55,659 nt of DNA from assembly GCA_003134435.1 (NCBI GenBank), contig PLBE01000215.1, positions 1-55,659 of the forward strand, in the 5' to 3' direction. The position numbers and the translations under genes were made by a program. The notes under the pieces were generated by a model, which saw only the letters and a list, made by a program, of their open reading frames with translations, did no database searches and was not told the origin of the DNA. Shown here in pieces: positions 24,536 to 31,731 of the stretch. How positions within the stretch are numbered: position 1 is the stretch's first letter; each line of letters starts with the position of its first letter. The stretch is from Acidobacteriaceae bacterium (GTDB lineage: Bacteria; Acidobacteriota; Terriglobia; Terriglobales; Acidobacteriaceae).

Positions 24536-25675
24536 TCAACCAATGTGGCGGTAAAGCAGACTTCCCGCCGCAATCAGCACGCGATCGGGGGCCATTCTGA
24601 CGATTCGCCCTATGATCGACTGCTTCATCGAGCTGTGGTGATGAGATGGTGGACGATTCGGATAACGCCAATAACGAAGATCTGAACGAATTCCGCCCCA
24701 GTGTTCTTTGAAAGCCGCTAATCCGTGGTTGTCAATGTCGCTGCGCCCCAAATCCAGCGTCTCACAACCTGCCGCCTTGGCTTGTTGGATTGTATTCCAG
24801 AAGACCAGAGCAACACCACCCAAAGGATGCATCCGTTCGTCGCTGCTCCCGTATTTGTAGGTGACCGTTTTCTTGTGACTTAAGGTTAGAATGCTCGCAA
24901 TCGGCATGCCGTCCTTGAACGCCACCCGGATCTTCAGGTTCGCACCCAGACTGGCGATCAAGCTGCGAAACCACTGCTTCGGTTGCGGAGGCAGATGTTG
25001 CCGCCGGCGCGTCGCAACCACCAGCTTGTAAAAATGTTCGAGAAGCTGCTCCGAGTTGCCTTCCTCGTAGACTAGCGCTTCGCGCTCGGCGCGCCGGATT
25101 TTGCGTTGCACCGAGTGATGCAGACGACGAAAAATTTCATCGATGCCAGGCCGCAGATCGACGGCATGCAAGAAGTATCGCTCACATTGCCCAAACCCGG
25201 TCGAGACACCGGGCTCGAAGCCGAGCGGTCGAATCTCGCCGTACTTCCAGTGCCCCGGAGCCAGGTTCTCCCGCACCAGCAGCAAGAGATCGTCCAGTTC
25301 CTCGGAACTCCCAACCAACGGTTCGCAGTGATCCGAAAACGGCAAGGATACCAGGCGCCGTCCTGTCAGCCAGCTGGTGACTCTGCAGAACACGATCGCC
25401 GAAGCAATCGCCACCGACGGCTCACAGTCCGTGTACGCCACCGCTTCGTAACCGTAGGCTGATCGCAGGGCATGTAACCACTCCGTACTGTGAAATACCG
25501 ACGATGCCGGATGTCTCTCGATCAGTTCGCGCCAGCGCTCATCCCGCAATGGATCCACTGCGAACAACCGCTTCCGCGTCACGACCGGCATGCCCCGATT
25601 GCTCTTGCCCGGCGACACCACTCGTTGACTTTCGTCGGACAACTCACGAACCCGTAACTCCCGCCTTGGTTCCAC
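24536..25675 (-). CDS. FemAB/GNAT-like acyltransferase
   Basis: This 379-aa protein is of the FemAB-related GNAT type: SSVFHSTEWLHALRSAYGYEAVAY near the start of the domain, HHSVQRKIRRAEREALVYEEG in the middle, ASILTLSHKKTVTYKYGSSDERMHPLGG, and a final CETLDLGRSDIDNHGLAAFKEHWGG, the usual ending of this family. It would attach an amino acid or acyl group to a lipid-linked sugar or peptide. The GTG at 25675 directly abuts the stop of the upstream glycosyltransferase, and ATG 25591 is an alternative start. With the neighbouring NodB-like and glycosyltransferase genes it points to glycan decoration. Confidence 0.78.
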   Translation of the reverse strand: MEPRRELRVRELSDESQRVVSPGKSNRGMPVVTRKRLFAVDPLRDERWRELIERHPASSVFHSTEWLHALRSAYGYEAVAYTDCEPSVAIASAIVFCRVTSWLTGRRLVSLPFSDHCEPLVGSSEELDDLLLLVRENLAPGHWKYGEIRPLGFEPGVSTGFGQCERYFLHAVDLRPGIDEIFRRLHHSVQRKIRRAEREALVYEEGNSEQLLEHFYKLVVATRRRQHLPPQPKQWFRSLIASLGANLKIRVAFKDGMPIASILTLSHKKTVTYKYGSSDERMHPLGGVALVFWNTIQQAKAAGCETLDLGRSDIDNHGLAAFKEHWGGIRSDLRYWRYPNRPPSHHHSSMKQSIIGRIVRMAPDRVLIAAGSLLYRHIG

Positions 25676-26905
25676 TCAGCTTTTTCTGGCCGCGAATGCC
25701 CGCTGATTCTGCGGCTCGGAAATCCGGTTGTAAGCGCCGATGAGATCTGGGATGGAGTACTGCCAGGCCAGCCGGGCTTCGATTCTGCGCCGCCCCTGTT
25801 CTCCCATCGATCTTCGCAAGCCTTCGTCATCCATCAGAACCGCAAGCCGGGCGGCAAACTCCTGGTATTGGTTCGGCGACGCATACAAGGCCGCATCCTC
25901 CGCGCTGAAACGGCTCTCCGGAAGATCGAACGCAACCACGGGCTTGCCCACGAGCATATATTCCATGATCTTCACAAAAGTGGAACGATCATTGTATGAA
26001 TTGGAGGGCTCGGGTGATACGCAGATATCGGCGGTCGCGAGGTATCGAAAGTAGAGGTCCAGATCGGCCACCCAGCCAAGAAATAGAATGTTTTCTTCAA
26101 TGGCAAGCTCATGGGCGAGCTTCTTGATGTCCATCAAGGCGTCGCCGTCTCCGATCACGATGCACAGGAAATCCGATCTGCCTAAATCGCAGCGCAGGCT
26201 CTGCAGCGCTCGGCAGAGATATTCGAGTCCATCCTGATAGCCCGTGATGCCCGCAAACGCAATAATGTGAGCAGACTTGCCGCGCAACGCCGCATCGGCG
26301 CGCAAGCCTCGCAGCCGTTCCAGTTCCGGGCCGTTTCGCACCACCGTGATATCGCCCTCCGGCAGTCCTCCCCGGCTCATGGCAATCCGCCGATAGGATT
26401 CGTTGGGAACAATCACATGATCGGCAAGTTTGTAGGAAAGCGACTCCAGGCGAAACTGCAGTTTCAGCAGCAACCCGCTCGACCGGGAAAATCTCGCCAG
26501 GTAGAGTTCGGGAGCGAGATCATGCTGGTCGTAAACAATTCGTTTCCCGGCGATCTTGTAAATCGCGGTGACCGGCACGATGCAGTCCGGCGGATTCGCG
26601 ATATGAACAATGTCAAAACCCCGCGTCAGCCATACATATGCCGTGAGGATCGCAATGGCGAAGGTGGCGTAGGCATATTCCAGTAGATAGCCGAAGGCTC
26701 CATGAAAGAACGTGAGAGAAGGAAAGCCGTAAATCGTCACCCCGTCGATCTGCATCCGGTGCGGCCATCGGCCCGCTTCGGGACTGATCACCGATACCAC
26801 GTATCCATTTTCAGTCAGGGCCCGGGCTTCTTTGCTGACCCGGGCATCGCGCTGATAGCTGCAATTCTCGAGGATCATGAGAACTCGATGGCGCGGCGTG
26901 GGCAT
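25676..26905 (-). CDS. Glycosyltransferase family 4
   Basis: I choose ATG 26905 (409 aa), because the GTG at 26944 has no ribosome-binding site. The N-terminal lobe starts RVLMILENCSYQRDARVSKEARAL. The C-terminal lobe has the GT4 nucleotide-sugar elements IIAFAGITGYQDGLEYL, IVIGDGD, NILFLGWVADLDLYFRYLATADICVSPEPS (landmark) and the EX7E-like EPSNSYNDRSTFVKIMEYM. It transfers a sugar from a nucleotide donor to the growing oligosaccharide on the inner face of the membrane. It lies directly after the heptose-kinase gene, so a heptosyl or deoxyheptosyl donor is plausible but not proven. Confidence 0.87.
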   Translation of the reverse strand: MPTPRHRVLMILENCSYQRDARVSKEARALTENGYVVSVISPEAGRWPHRMQIDGVTIYGFPSLTFFHGAFGYLLEYAYATFAIAILTAYVWLTRGFDIVHIANPPDCIVPVTAIYKIAGKRIVYDQHDLAPELYLARFSRSSGLLLKLQFRLESLSYKLADHVIVPNESYRRIAMSRGGLPEGDITVVRNGPELERLRGLRADAALRGKSAHIIAFAGITGYQDGLEYLCRALQSLRCDLGRSDFLCIVIGDGDALMDIKKLAHELAIEENILFLGWVADLDLYFRYLATADICVSPEPSNSYNDRSTFVKIMEYMLVGKPVVAFDLPESRFSAEDAALYASPNQYQEFAARLAVLMDDEGLRRSMGEQGRRRIEARLAWQYSIPDLIGAYNRISEPQNQRAFAARKS

Positions 26906-27025
26906 GAGTTGAACCGACTCCCGTCTGGACCCTTCAGCTACCACCGATCATAAGTCTTCTTGGCGCCGGGAGGTCGCACCCGGCAAGGTTCGCATCGGCA
27001 ACCGGCCGATCCGAGTCGAAAACAC

Positions 27026-28090
27026 CTACCAGGGCGTGGGTTCCGGAGCACGCCCCGCGTACACCAAAGAACGCTCCGCGCTCAGCGACTTGTCATAAGC
27101 CTCCTCGGGCTCATAGACCACCACTTCGCTGCCTTTACTGGAAAAAGAAAACGGTACGCACAGCAGTTTCTGAAGGCGTTCGCGCAGCGCCTGGCGCCGT
27201 TCCGGCGGCACAAAAAACAACATGAAGCCGCCGCCGCCCGCACCGAGCAACTTCCCTCCCAGAGCTCCAGCCCCCATGCCCGCCTGGTAGATTTCATCGA
27301 TACTGGCGTTGGAGATCTTGCCGGTTAGAGTCCGCTTGATCTGCCAGCTCTGGTCGAGCAGACGTCCAAAATCAGCCAGCGGACGGTTGGGATTCGCAAT
27401 AATCGACTCCGCCTCACCCACCAGCTGGAACATAGTCTCCAACTCGCGCGTCTTGTGCGGCGTCATCTTCAGCTGCTCCTGCGCAACTTCCGAAGCAGTG
27501 CGGGAAAAACCCGTAAAGTAGAGCGCCAGATGCTGTTCCAGTTCCGCCAAGCGGGCCGGTGACGTCATCATCCGCTTGACTTCAATGGAGCCATCACTGT
27601 GGAAATTGATGCGGTTGAATCCGCCATAGGCGGCGCTGACCTGGTCTTGCGCGCCCACCGCTTCCTGAAGCAGTTCCTGCTCTACATAAATCGCCTCGGT
27701 GGCGAGCGCATGCTTGTCGCGCATCTCATTCTTCAGCGCGTGGAGACCGTGCAACAGTCCCACCGTAAATGCCGAACTCGTGCCCAGTCCCACCCGCGCC
27801 GGCAAATCGGCAACGTGGTGAATCTCGATGCCGTCTTCAATCCCGAGATGCTGCAAGCAGGCGCGCACCGACGGATGCTGGATCTTGTCGTTTTTGGCAA
27901 CATTCTCGACCTTCGAATAGGAAACGCGGCTGTGGTATTCGAAGAACGGCGGCAACCAGCGGCAGGTGATGTAGCAACACTTGTCGATGGCCGTCGACAA
28001 TACCGCGCCTCCGTGCTCGCGGAACCAGACGGGATAGTCGGTGCCGCCTCCAAAAAACGAGATTCGCAGCGGCGTGCTGGTGATGATCAT
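27026..28090 (-). CDS. hddA: D-glycero-D-manno-heptose 7-phosphate kinase (GHMP family)
   Basis: This 354-aa GHMP kinase has the N-terminal TPLRISFFGGGTDYP, the ATP-binding PARVGLGTSSAF at residues 97-108, and near the end GKLLGAGGGGFMLFFVPP, the third GHMP motif. The FFGGGTDYP opening and overall length fit HddA, which phosphorylates D-glycero-D-manno-heptose 7-phosphate at C1. The neighbouring gmhB, gmhA and hddC complete the GDP-heptose route, which makes the assignment firm. A fucokinase-like or L-fucose activity would look similar but would not fit the neighbours. Confidence 0.9.
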   Translation of the reverse strand: MIITSTPLRISFFGGGTDYPVWFREHGGAVLSTAIDKCCYITCRWLPPFFEYHSRVSYSKVENVAKNDKIQHPSVRACLQHLGIEDGIEIHHVADLPARVGLGTSSAFTVGLLHGLHALKNEMRDKHALATEAIYVEQELLQEAVGAQDQVSAAYGGFNRINFHSDGSIEVKRMMTSPARLAELEQHLALYFTGFSRTASEVAQEQLKMTPHKTRELETMFQLVGEAESIIANPNRPLADFGRLLDQSWQIKRTLTGKISNASIDEIYQAGMGAGALGGKLLGAGGGGFMLFFVPPERRQALRERLQKLLCVPFSFSSKGSEVVVYEPEEAYDKSLSAERSLVYAGRAPEPTPW

Positions 28091-28201
28091 GATTTCAAAA
28101 CCTTCCCTGAAGATGTGAGCAAATTTCCTTCGGCGGAGCCGGGGACTTTACAGTGCAAAGATTCCGCTACCTCTACCTGGGCCTCGACTACAGGGCATCG
28201 A

Positions 28202-28780
28202 TTACCTGGACACCGATCGCGTCACCGACGGCAGAGCCGCCTCGACTTGCAGAATCTGATGGGTCGCATCGAGCAGCGAGGATGCCACCAGATCCGCGCC
28301 CGCCTCTGCCGCTCGGTGACTGCGATCGTCATTCCCTGTCACTAGAGCGGTGTGGCATCCCGCCGCCCGGCCCGCCCCCACATCGCGGCCCGAATCGCCA
28401 ATCATCCAGGACGCCGCCAGGTCGATATCATGATCCCGGGCAGCCTGCAAGAGCATCCCGGGCTGAGGCTTGCGGCAGCCGCACGGCGGCGCGTTCTCGT
28501 GGGGACAGTAATAAATGGCATCAATGATCGCGCCTGCCGCCGCAAACTCGCGGCGCATCCGTTCGTGCATCGACTCCAATGCGCTGGCCGTGATCAATCC
28601 CTTGGCCACGCAGCGCTGGTTGCTGACCACGACCACCAGAAAGCCAGCCCGCCGGAGCAAGCGAACCGCTTCACGCGTGCCGGGAAGAAACTCCATCTCC
28701 TCCCACCGCGTAACATATTCGCCTGCTGGGGCCTTGCGGTTGATGACTCCGTCACGGTCGAGAAAGGCGGCCTTCTTCAT
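28202..28780 (-). CDS. gmhB: D-glycero-D-manno-heptose 1,7-bisphosphate 7-phosphatase
   Basis: This 192-aa HAD-superfamily protein of subclass IIIA has the nucleophile motif FLDRDGVIN (Asp8, Asp10), VVVSNQ (motif II) and MIGDSGRDVGAG (motif IV). The zinc loop typical of GmhB is present as C-x-H with C-x-C (Cys92, His94, Cys100, Cys102). It removes the 7-phosphate from heptose bisphosphate. It overlaps gmhA by 29 bases, the gmhA stop lying inside its first codons, so the two are translationally linked. A 111-bp gap without clear signals separates it from hddA. Confidence 0.92.
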   Translation of the reverse strand: MKKAAFLDRDGVINRKAPAGEYVTRWEEMEFLPGTREAVRLLRRAGFLVVVVSNQRCVAKGLITASALESMHERMRREFAAAGAIIDAIYYCPHENAPPCGCRKPQPGMLLQAARDHDIDLAASWMIGDSGRDVGAGRAAGCHTALVTGNDDRSHRAAEAGADLVASSLLDATHQILQVEAALPSVTRSVSR

Positions 28781-29369
28781 GAAATATCGTCTGCTCCACC
28801 AATTCTGAAATGATGTGCCCGATCAGGATATGACATTCCTGGATCCGGGGAGTTTCCGTGGAGGGCGCGCAGATGCAATAGTCGACCGCAGCCTGCAACG
28901 CTTTTCCGCTGGAACCGGTCATGCCCACCGTGTGCAGCCCGATCTTCCTGGCCGTCGCCATGGCTTGGATTACGTTCGCCGACTTGCCGCTGGTCGAGAA
29001 ACCGACGGCTACGTCCCCGGCGCGCGCCAGGGCTTCCAGTTGGCGCGCGAAGACCCGATCGAAGCCATAGTCGTTGCCGATGGCGGTAACACAGGAAGTG
29101 TTGACATTGAGCGCCAGAGCCGGCAGAGCGGGACGATCGAAGGCGAAGCGTCCAACAAATTCCGCCGCGATATGCTGCGCGTCGGCAGCGCTTCCGCCGT
29201 TGCCAAACAATATCACCTTGTTGCCGCCGCGGAAGGCCTCAACCATCAACTGGCTCACTTTAGCGACGAGGGATACGACTTCCCGGTCGTGCAGCAGCAA
29301 CTCCTTCACCGCGATGGACGCCTGAATGGAGCGGGTCACGCGACTTTCAAAATCGGCAGGATTCGTCAT
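28752..29369 (-). CDS. gmhA: Sedoheptulose 7-phosphate isomerase
   Basis: This 205-aa SIS-domain protein has VILFGNGGSAADAQHIAAEFVGRF (motif NGGSAADAQH at residues 57-66), the catalytic Glu70, GYDFDRVF-like NDYGFDRVF, and VGFSTSGKSANVIQAMATAR. These are the exact features of GmhA, which converts sedoheptulose 7-phosphate to D-glycero-D-manno-heptose 7-phosphate, the entry step to ADP- or GDP-heptose. AGGGGAG lies a few bases before the ATG. The next gene of the route, gmhB, overlaps its end. Confidence 0.93.
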   Translation of the reverse strand: MTNPADFESRVTRSIQASIAVKELLLHDREVVSLVAKVSQLMVEAFRGGNKVILFGNGGSAADAQHIAAEFVGRFAFDRPALPALALNVNTSCVTAIGNDYGFDRVFARQLEALARAGDVAVGFSTSGKSANVIQAMATARKIGLHTVGMTGSSGKALQAAVDYCICAPSTETPRIQECHILIGHIISELVEQTIFHEEGRLSRP

Positions 29370-29493
29370 TCACTCCCCTTACTGAACTTTTGTTTGAACT
29401 TTGGTCGAACGCCGCTCGCGTGCCAGCCAGGCAACGCTTCCGACAGCCTGTCGGCCCTCAGTATCCACCATCCAGATTCTGATCCTTAGGTCG

Positions 29494-30201
29494 TCAACAG
29501 AGCCGAAGCAGTTCCTGGGCGCGCGCATAGTCGGCGGGCGTCCCAATATCGATGAAGATTCCATGCTGTTCCTGCGCGTACACGCCGGGATCGAGCAGTC
29601 GGGGAAACACGTCTTTCTCGAGACTGGCGGGCCCTTCCGGAAGATATTGCCAGACTTCCCGGCTGAAAACGTAAACCCCGGCATTCACCAGTCCGGGCGC
29701 GTTGCTCCCCGTCTTTTCCACAAATCCCGTCACCCGGTTGCTTGCGTCCACGCGCACGGTTCCATAGCGGCTGGCATCTTCTACATGAAGAACCGCCAAA
29801 GATGCGACCGCACCCTTGTGCTCGCCATGAAAGGCCAGCAAGCCGGCAAAATTGATTTCGAGAAACGAGTCTCCATTCAGCACCAGAAATTCGGGGGCAC
29901 CTTGAAGATAACGCTGCGCTAGTTTGATTGCGCCTCCGGTGCCGAGCGGCGTTTCTTCCCTGGAGTACTCAATCGAAACCTCCCAGTTCCGGCCGTCGCC
30001 AAATCTGCTTTCAATCTGGTCCGCCAGATAACCGGTCGACATCACCAGTTGGTGAATGCCCTGCGCTTGCAACTGGCGAACCAGCAATTCGAGGAAAGAT
30101 CTCTCGCCAATCGAGGCCAGAGCTTTCGGTTGCGACGGCACCACCGAACGCAGGCGCGTCCCCAGGCCGCCAACCAGCAAAAGAGCTTTCATGTCTGGCA
30201 T
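29494..30201 (-). CDS. hddC: D-glycero-alpha-D-manno-heptose 1-phosphate guanylyltransferase (HddC-like)
   Basis: This protein is 235 aa with the start at ATG 30201 (preceded by GGAAG); ATG 30192 is nearly as good. The nucleotidyltransferase opening ALLLVGGLGTRLR and the following PKAL, then FLVLNGDSFLEIN with the metal-binding Asp, and a final FIDIGTPADYARAQELL, identify a sugar-phosphate nucleotidyltransferase. Within the gmhA/hddA/gmhB set it is best read as HddC, giving GDP-D-glycero-alpha-D-manno-heptose; base specificity (GTP) is taken from the context. The upstream GDP-mannose-dehydratase-like gene probably acts on its product. Confidence 0.87.
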   Translation of the reverse strand: MPDMKALLLVGGLGTRLRSVVPSQPKALASIGERSFLELLVRQLQAQGIHQLVMSTGYLADQIESRFGDGRNWEVSIEYSREETPLGTGGAIKLAQRYLQGAPEFLVLNGDSFLEINFAGLLAFHGEHKGAVASLAVLHVEDASRYGTVRVDASNRVTGFVEKTGSNAPGLVNAGVYVFSREVWQYLPEGPASLEKDVFPRLLDPGVYAQEQHGIFIDIGTPADYARAQELLRLC

Positions 30202-30271
30202 CGAACTTCCATGTCGTTCTGGCGTCGCGATCAGAAAGGTTTCCGTTCCGCACCCTGCGCCATCGGACGCT

Positions 30272-31225
30272 CTACAGCACACGATCCCAGTATTCCAGCA
30301 TGGACTGCAGCGTCTGCTGGATCGAAAATATCGGTTTCCACCCCGTATGCTGCCGGATTTTTTTCGTGCTGCCGAAAATGATTTTTTCGTCCGACGGCCG
30401 CATCAGACTCGCCGCAGCCCGAATCTCCACCTTCAAACCGGACAGACGGATCGCCATCCGCAACAACTCCCCAATCTCGTGGGTTTTGGCCGCGCAAAGG
30501 TTATAGGCCTCACCCCGGTGCCCCTTCAAGGCTGCCAGATAAAATCCGCGGACCGTGTCATTGACATCGAGAAAAGCGCGGCGCGGCTTCAAATTGCCAA
30601 CTTCGATCACCGGAGGCTGCAGCCCTTTTTTAATGCGGGCCAACTGCCGCACAAAATCGGAGGGCGCGTCGCTGGTTTTTCCCGGACCCGTGGTGTTGAA
30701 AAGCCGCAGGTTCACCGCCGGAATCTTGTAATCCAGAAAGTATTCGCGCGCCAGCAGATCCAGGCATACCTTGCTGATGCCATAGGGGTGCAGCGGTTGC
30801 AGGGCCTGTTCTTCCTTGACCGGAATCGCCGATGCCGGCACATGCCCGTATTCCGCGCTCGAACAAGCCGAGACGATCACGGGACGCCGCTTCATGTGAC
30901 GAATCGCTTCGAACACGTGCAGCGACCCCATAATGTTTGACTGAAAAGTTCCCACCGGATCGGCCCAGGAAACCGTGGGCAGGCTCTGCGCTCCGAGGTG
31001 GAAGACGTGCGTCGGTTCGTATTTCTGGAAAACTTCCTCCACGCGCGGCCCGTCGGTCAAATCGCATGGCACGAATTCTACGTTGGGCAAGGCCGGCACC
31101 GACTGGGCCTCCATTACGCGGCTTCCGCCGATCACCCGCCACTTCTTGGCCTGCAGAAATCTCACCAGATGCGACCCGATGAATCCCTCGGCTCCGGTTA
31201 CAAACGCAGTTTTTTTCGCTGGCAT
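30272..31225 (-). CDS. NAD-dependent 4,6-dehydratase/reductase of the GDP-mannose dehydratase family (DmhA-like)
   Basis: I start at ATG 31225 (317 aa) because MPAKKTAFVTGAEGFIGSHL puts the NAD-binding motif at residue 11. Catalytic residues are visible as SSAEYG (Ser122/123, Glu125) and Tyr148/Lys152 in HPYGISK, typical of extended SDR sugar-nucleotide enzymes of the GDP-mannose 4,6-dehydratase and GDP-4-keto-6-deoxymannose reductase type. Because it sits at the head of a complete GDP-heptose set, the likely substrate is GDP-manno-heptose, giving a GDP-6-deoxy-4-keto-heptose as known for Yersinia and Campylobacter DmhA. GDP-mannose remains an alternative substrate. Confidence 0.8.
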   Translation of the reverse strand: MPAKKTAFVTGAEGFIGSHLVRFLQAKKWRVIGGSRVMEAQSVPALPNVEFVPCDLTDGPRVEEVFQKYEPTHVFHLGAQSLPTVSWADPVGTFQSNIMGSLHVFEAIRHMKRRPVIVSACSSAEYGHVPASAIPVKEEQALQPLHPYGISKVCLDLLAREYFLDYKIPAVNLRLFNTTGPGKTSDAPSDFVRQLARIKKGLQPPVIEVGNLKPRRAFLDVNDTVRGFYLAALKGHRGEAYNLCAAKTHEIGELLRMAIRLSGLKVEIRAAASLMRPSDEKIIFGSTKKIRQHTGWKPIFSIQQTLQSMLEYWDRVL

Positions 31226-31424
31226 GTCGATGAGCATCCTGTCGATGGAAATATAGATGGAAAAATATAAAGATGTTGATTGCTTCGCGGCGACCGGCAC
31301 TTTGTACCATGACGGCACCAAGGCTCCTCGGCGGCCAGCAACCTATGATCGCAAGCTACCGGGTCGTGAACCGTTCTGCTGTGATCAAATTGAAATCAGA
31401 ATGACCGGGAATGCGCGAAGAATG
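31226..31424 (-). other. Leader region upstream of the heptose operon
   Basis: On the minus strand this 199-bp stretch precedes the dehydratase-like gene. The part nearest the gene is AT-rich (ATATAGATGGAAAAATATAAAG on the plus strand, 31251-31272), where a promoter is likely, but no clean -35/-10 pair stands out. The part further upstream runs into the 16-bp repeat array. Confidence 0.35.
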
Positions 31425-31568
31425 AACCAACGATTGTGGGAACCAACGATCGTGCGAACCAATGATCGTGCGAACCCATGATCGTGCGAACCAATGATCG
31501 TGGGAACCAACGATCGTGCGAACCAACGATCGTGCGAACCCATGATCGTGGGAACCCATGATCGTGGG
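31425..31568. repeat. Nine-copy 16-bp tandem repeat array
   Basis: Nine head-to-tail units fill 31425-31568 without a gap. The consensus is AACCAACGATCGTGCG. Variation is almost confined to positions 5 (A/C), 7 (C/T), 11 (T once) and 15 (C/G), so units alternate between AACCAACGATCGTGCG, AACCAATGATCGTGCG and AACCCATGATCGTGGG forms. Each unit carries a GATCGT core, and the CGATCG form is palindromic. The array lies between the beta-helix gene and the heptose operon, in a stretch with no coding gene. Short open frames across it are by-products of the period. Confidence 0.97.
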
Positions 31569-31731
31569 AACGCCCCAGTCGCCCTGGATTTCAGATCCCC
31601 GGCGCTCCCGCTCCTGAAAATGTCAGGGCTACTCCGTTGGATCCCGTCGTCCCCCAAGAATCGTGCCGCAAAAAAAGAGGACGTCTGCCAAGCCGGTCAA
31701 TCGCTTGCCGCAACCATCACTGCCCTCAGTG
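31569..31731. other. Non-coding gap between repeat array and beta-helix gene end
   Basis: This 163-bp stretch holds no recognisable gene, terminator or promoter. It is the downstream region of the secreted beta-helix gene on the minus strand. Confidence 0.35.

Noticed and set aside
31425-31568. CRISPR array
   Set aside because: Units are head to tail with no spacers, 16 bp is too short for a CRISPR repeat, and no cas genes are present.
31385-31657. A 90-residue reading frame over the 16-bp array with repeated SHDRWFARSL blocks
   Set aside because: It is produced by the repeat itself: three 16-bp units give a 48-bp frame-keeping period. There is no start signal, and the composition is unlike real proteins here.
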